DNA of 64,000 bases from Eucalyptus grandis (taxonomy: Eukaryota; Streptophyta; Magnoliopsida; Myrtales; Myrtaceae): contig NC_052614.1 in NCBI RefSeq assembly GCF_016545825.1, positions 1,402,630 through 1,466,629 of the forward strand, written 5' to 3'. Both the position numbers and the translations under genes were made by a program. The notes under the pieces are model-generated. The model searched no databases. It had not been told where the DNA came from and worked only from the letters and a program-made list of their open reading frames with translations. Positions 60,294-64,000 of the stretch are shown in pieces; position 1 is the stretch's first letter, and every line of letters begins with the position of its first letter.

Positions 60294-60351
60294 TATTTTC
60301 CTGAGGGTACCAAATTTTCTTTCTAATGTTGGATATATGCATGAACAACAT
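60294..60351. repeat. 58-bp near-identical dispersed segment, copy 2
   Basis: The partner of 44036-44093. It ends exactly where the LTR-like repeat TGTCGCGACC begins (60352). Confidence 0.9.
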
Positions 60352-61620
60352 TGTCGCGACCTACTCTCGGGGAGAGGGAACATGTTTAGGGGTATTGCCT
60401 AAAGGACGGGTTTAAGACCCATTATTAGGCGCGGGCTCTCCCAAACCCATACCTCACGTGACATTGAGATATTCTTAAGAAATTTTGCATAAAAGGAGTC
60501 GCCACTAGCCTATTGGGGTCGGCTAGAAACCAAGTAAGGCATAGGAGTGTACCTCATTTCCTATGCAACCAAAGAATCTAGGATCGGGGACTTGATTACA
60601 CTAATTGACCAATTAGTGCTCTTTCGGTACCGAATCTTGTTCATTTTAACAAAATGATTTTTGTCAGGTAGTTTGGATTGATTTTACTTATCCACTAACA
60701 TATAAAGTGATCATATGGGTGCGTAATAATTAAACCAACAATCATAGCTAACAATGTCTTAATTGCTATAAGACTACACACATACCATTAAATATAACGA
60801 GATATGCAAACTAAATATGCAATATAATCAACATACGAGGAAATAAATGTATAATTACACTTAAAATGGAAATGCATAGCAATTTCCAACCAACCCAACA
60901 ATTTTGGATTTTTCGAATTTTTTTTTAATTTTTAATTAAATTTTTAATTTTTTAATTTAAAAAAATTAATATTTTTTTTAGGGGCCGGACTCGGGTTCAG
61001 CCCACTAAAAAACACACGAGTTTTTTAAAAAAAAATAGGGATAATTCTTGGCCCAAAGCCCATTTTCAATTTTCTATTTTTGAGGATCAATTTTTAACTT
61101 CTATTCCCAGCCCAACCTAAACAGCCCATGGAATAAAAACCAGCCCAACCTAAACAGCCCATGGAATAAAAACCAGCCCAAAACGAAGTCCATTTCTCTT
61201 TTCCTATTTTTTTATTATCTTTTTGTGCTTTCTTTTCTCTTTCTCTCTTTTTTTTTTTTTTTTTCTTCTGCCCCTTTTCAGATCGTCTTCTTTGGTCCCT
61301 CCTCTCCGCAGTCGCGACGCGCCGAGGCTCTTGCCACTCCCTCGCCGGACCGATGATGACTACTCCGCAAGTATTGACCACCCTAAGGAAATTTGCTGGA
61401 CCACTGCCGCCCACCGGTCATCCCTCTCGATCGGCGCCGGCCCTTGTCGGCTACCTATTCCAGCGACCACTAACCTATTTCCGACGGAATGAGTCGTTGA
61501 TTCAAATACATGCCAATATCTCGCGCAAATCCATTCGAAAACACAATGAATACAAACAAAGCAACAAGTATTCAACAAACAATGAAAATAAGAAACAATT
61601 GGTTTCTTACCTTTGAACAA
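60352..61620 (+). mobile_element. Partial LTR-like repeat, copy 1
   Basis: Starts TGTCGCGACC and contains 'cgggctctcccaaaccca', 'aggagtcgccactagcc' and 'ggattgattttacttatcc', all mirrored in order by the copy at 62203. Within it a 33-bp unit is tandemly doubled (61107-61175, 'cagcccaacctaaacagccc'). TG-start and phrase order suggest an LTR or LARD-like element, but no partner LTR of the same copy is seen. Confidence 0.55.
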
Positions 61621-62150
61621 CTCATAGGGAGTTTTCTCAAGAATAAGCCTTAAGAAGACTCTATTAATAATATAACATGATGTAGAAACTGCTTCAGCCC
61701 AAAAACGAGAAGAAATGTTGCTTTCAATTAAAAGTGTTCTAGCCATTTCTTGCAACGATCTATTTTTTCTTTCCATAACTCCATTCTGTTCTAGAGTGTA
61801 TGGAGAGGAGAACACATGCTGAAAACTAGATGCATCACATAATCTAGCAAAATCTTGATTTTCAAACTCAACTCCATGGTATGTCCGTATACTCGAAATA
61901 ACATACTCTTTCTCATTATGTATTTTCTTAGCAAACTTTATAAAATAAGAGAAAGTATCAGACTTACTTGCCAATAAATATATCCAAGTAAATCGTGAAT
62001 AATAATCCATTATTACTAGGCAATTCTTTCCACCAATGCTCTAAGTCTTAGTCGGTCCAAAGAGATCCATATGTGGGAGCTGCAGTACACGATTAGTGGA
62101 AACTTGATTTATTGATTTGAAAGAGCTTCTAACCTGTTTTCCCAACATTC
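61621..62150 (-). mobile_element. Dead Ty1/copia integrase fragment
   Basis: The minus-strand translation reads HMDLFGPTKT, an in-frame stop, then MDYYSRFTWIYLL, IRTYHGVEFEN and NGVMERKNRSLQEMARTLL, the copia integrase core. The first catalytic Asp (HMDLFGP) and the Glu (MERKNR) remain, but the second Asp, normally TDHG or SDHG, is Tyr. The stop lies at about 62039-62044. The fragment ends within the core (LFKGKKPIVSYF) near 61590. It is clearly non-functional. Confidence 0.85.
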
Positions 62151-62202
62151 ATGATGTGCATAGATAAGATTTTTATGGTATGTCGGGTCTTGGATTCATG
62201 TT

Positions 62203-64000
62203 TGTCGCGACCAATTTTTTGTCCACCTAGGGTTTGGCTAATGGACTAAAGTATAACTTAGCTCGGGCTCTCCCAAGCCCATACTTTAGGTTCAAGTTCT
62301 TAACATGCAAATGATTTTCAATTAGGAGTCGCCAAATCTTGGCTTTACTCCTACGAACCAGACTATATTTGATTCATGTTGAAAAATGTTTGGCAAGCAG
62401 TTTGGATTGATTTTAAATCTACTTATTTAATGAAAATCATGCAATATGCAATGCAATATTAACTAAATGACCTAATTCTAATGACATGTAATTTCTAATT
62501 AAATGGGCCTAACAAAAATCATTAAATGACGTGCATTGTATGAACCTAATTCTATATGACGTGCACATGGTTTTTATTTTCCTAATAAGCATGCAATCTA
62601 TCATAATATGCAATGACGTGCAAAGAATGCCCTAGCTCTACATGACATATGCATGATGACTTTTTGTTGTTTTTCCTTTTCTTTTTATTATTTATTTCGA
62701 AATTAATAATTGCCAAATAATTAAACATGCAATTTAAACTAGTGAAACAGAAATCTAACATCCTAAATTTATGTTTTTGGTATTTTTATTTAAGAAATTC
62801 GAAATAAATAAATTTCCTATTCTAGACATGCAAAATAACCTAAAACAAGTAATATCCTAACATGCATCTAATCTAACTCAAATGCTTTTTTTATTTTACG
62901 AGGACAAACAAATAAAGGCATCAAGGATAGAACGGCAACAAATCAAGCAAGATATCATCAATGCCCATTTAATTTTGGGAAATAAATTGACGAATCGTAC
63001 CTCGCGCATGAGATCGGATTGGCCAATTTTTAAATAAAATCACGAATCATATCTCGAGCGTGAGATCGGATTGGTGATTTTTCCGTACGATCGCGGGTCG
63101 TATTTCGAGCATGAAATCGGACCGTCAATCATATGTACGTTGCGAAATTAGGAAGATTTCCCAATTTGAAAGACTATTCGGGAAACATGGGACAAGATAA
63201 CATCATTCGGGGGTTTAATCAAGAATGCAATACCTCAATTGAGCAAACGAAACATTCAAGAATTAATTGAGATGGGAATTTTACCTACCTTGATTGTTGT
63301 TTCCTAGTTTGGACGGGTATCGATCGTAGGAGTCATGATCAACTTTGCTTCACGGTAGCTGGCTCACGATAATGGAGAATCGCTCGCGGCACTCGACGTG
63401 GAAAGGGCTCTTGGCTCGGTGAGGGCTACGTTGATTTTGTCGACACAATCGAAAGTCTTCAAGTGGACTTTCCTGTTTGCAAGACGTCCCCTCTTCAGAT
63501 TGCCTTACTATATTTTAATATAACCCCACTAGAGCTTTTTGACCACCGTTTGAAGTTCTCCTCTTAACCTGCAGAGGCACAAAAATTTAATGCGAAAAGC
63601 ACCAAGAGGCTTTCGGTGTGACGACGTTAGCAACGTGTCGACGGAGAATGGAGCAGCTACAATTTTTCTGGTGCGAGGTCACGGGCAACTCAGTCGTCAT
63701 AATACGGGTCTTCTCGAATCAGCACGAGTAGTAAGGACGCCTCGAGGCTGGCGTGGATGGAAGCTTAGCAAGGATCACCAAGCAATAACTCGTCACGGAC
63801 AAGGCTCGGGATGATGATCAGAGCAGCAGTGCGGTGGGGAAACAATCTCGATCGTCCCCAGCGAGGGAGATGGATCACGAGCAGCAGCTATTCGGGCTCG
63901 TGGCAGCGGCACAAGTAGTGGACTATGGCCAAGTTTTCTACTCATTATTATGATAATGCTCCTAACGTCCATGCAATTAACTTATATTTTTGCTTAGATC
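62203..64000 (+). mobile_element. Partial LTR-like repeat, copy 2, running off the window
   Basis: Starts TGTCGCGACC and repeats the phrase order of copy 1 at 60352. At 62995-63125 a unit of about 54 bp recurs three times in diverged form ('gcatgagatcggattgg', 'gcgtgagatcggattgg', 'gcatgaaatcggaccg'). Beyond 63200 is complex non-coding sequence. No retrotransposon domain could be read before the window ends. Confidence 0.5.

Overview
This is a eukaryotic, seed-plant nuclear window. The evidence is GT-AG introns, plant-only families (SMAX1/SMXL, class II TPS, ATL RING-H2, EG45-like), a decayed plastid tRNA insertion, a tRNA-derived SINE, LTR-retrotransposon debris and very many GA/CT microsatellites. 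The style of the terminal-inverted-repeat elements, with ends reading GGGAAAATTGTCCAAAAGT, suggests a woody rosid and perhaps Myrtaceae (eucalypt relatives). That placement is from general familiarity and is not proven here.

Layout. Positions 1-3048 are AT-rich sequence followed by a GA/CT microsatellite field that leads into a SMAX1/SMXL2-type karrikin-signalling repressor (3049-6785, +, three exons, 1050 aa). Positions 6786-17990 hold no recognisable gene, only small TIR elements and microsatellites. A class II trehalose-phosphate synthase of TPS11 type lies at 17992-20914 (-, three exons, 856 aa), with a CT-rich leader and a GC-rich upstream region carrying G-boxes. Positions 21600-35400 are gene-poor. 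They contain a possible SINE, TIR elements, a 229-bp tandem triplication, an orphan G-box cluster, an 81-bp duplication, a plastid trnR-ACG relic and a Ty1/copia RNase H relic.

Positions 35411-39275 carry two divergent members of one plant six-helix membrane-protein family on the minus strand. The second is broken by a one-base frameshift. An ATL-type RING-H2 E3 ligase follows (42137-42721, -).

Positions 45000-64000 are repeat-rich. A full SINE with a 13-bp target-site duplication sits at 45064-45268. Two secreted EG45/plant-natriuretic-peptide-like genes (49306-49938 and 57009-57616, +) are products of a segmental duplication. The promoter of the second copy appears to be split by about 5 kb of inserted transposon-derived DNA. 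The right end holds two partial copies of an LTR-like repeat and a dead copia integrase.

The genes are independent transcription units. They touch karrikin signalling, trehalose-phosphate signalling, ubiquitination and apoplastic peptides, but nothing in the sequence ties them into one pathway. I found no clear evidence of a wholly new biological system. The most useful leads are the frameshifted paralogue, the interrupted EG45 duplicate, the TIR-element family with GC-rich cargo, and the orphan G-box cluster.
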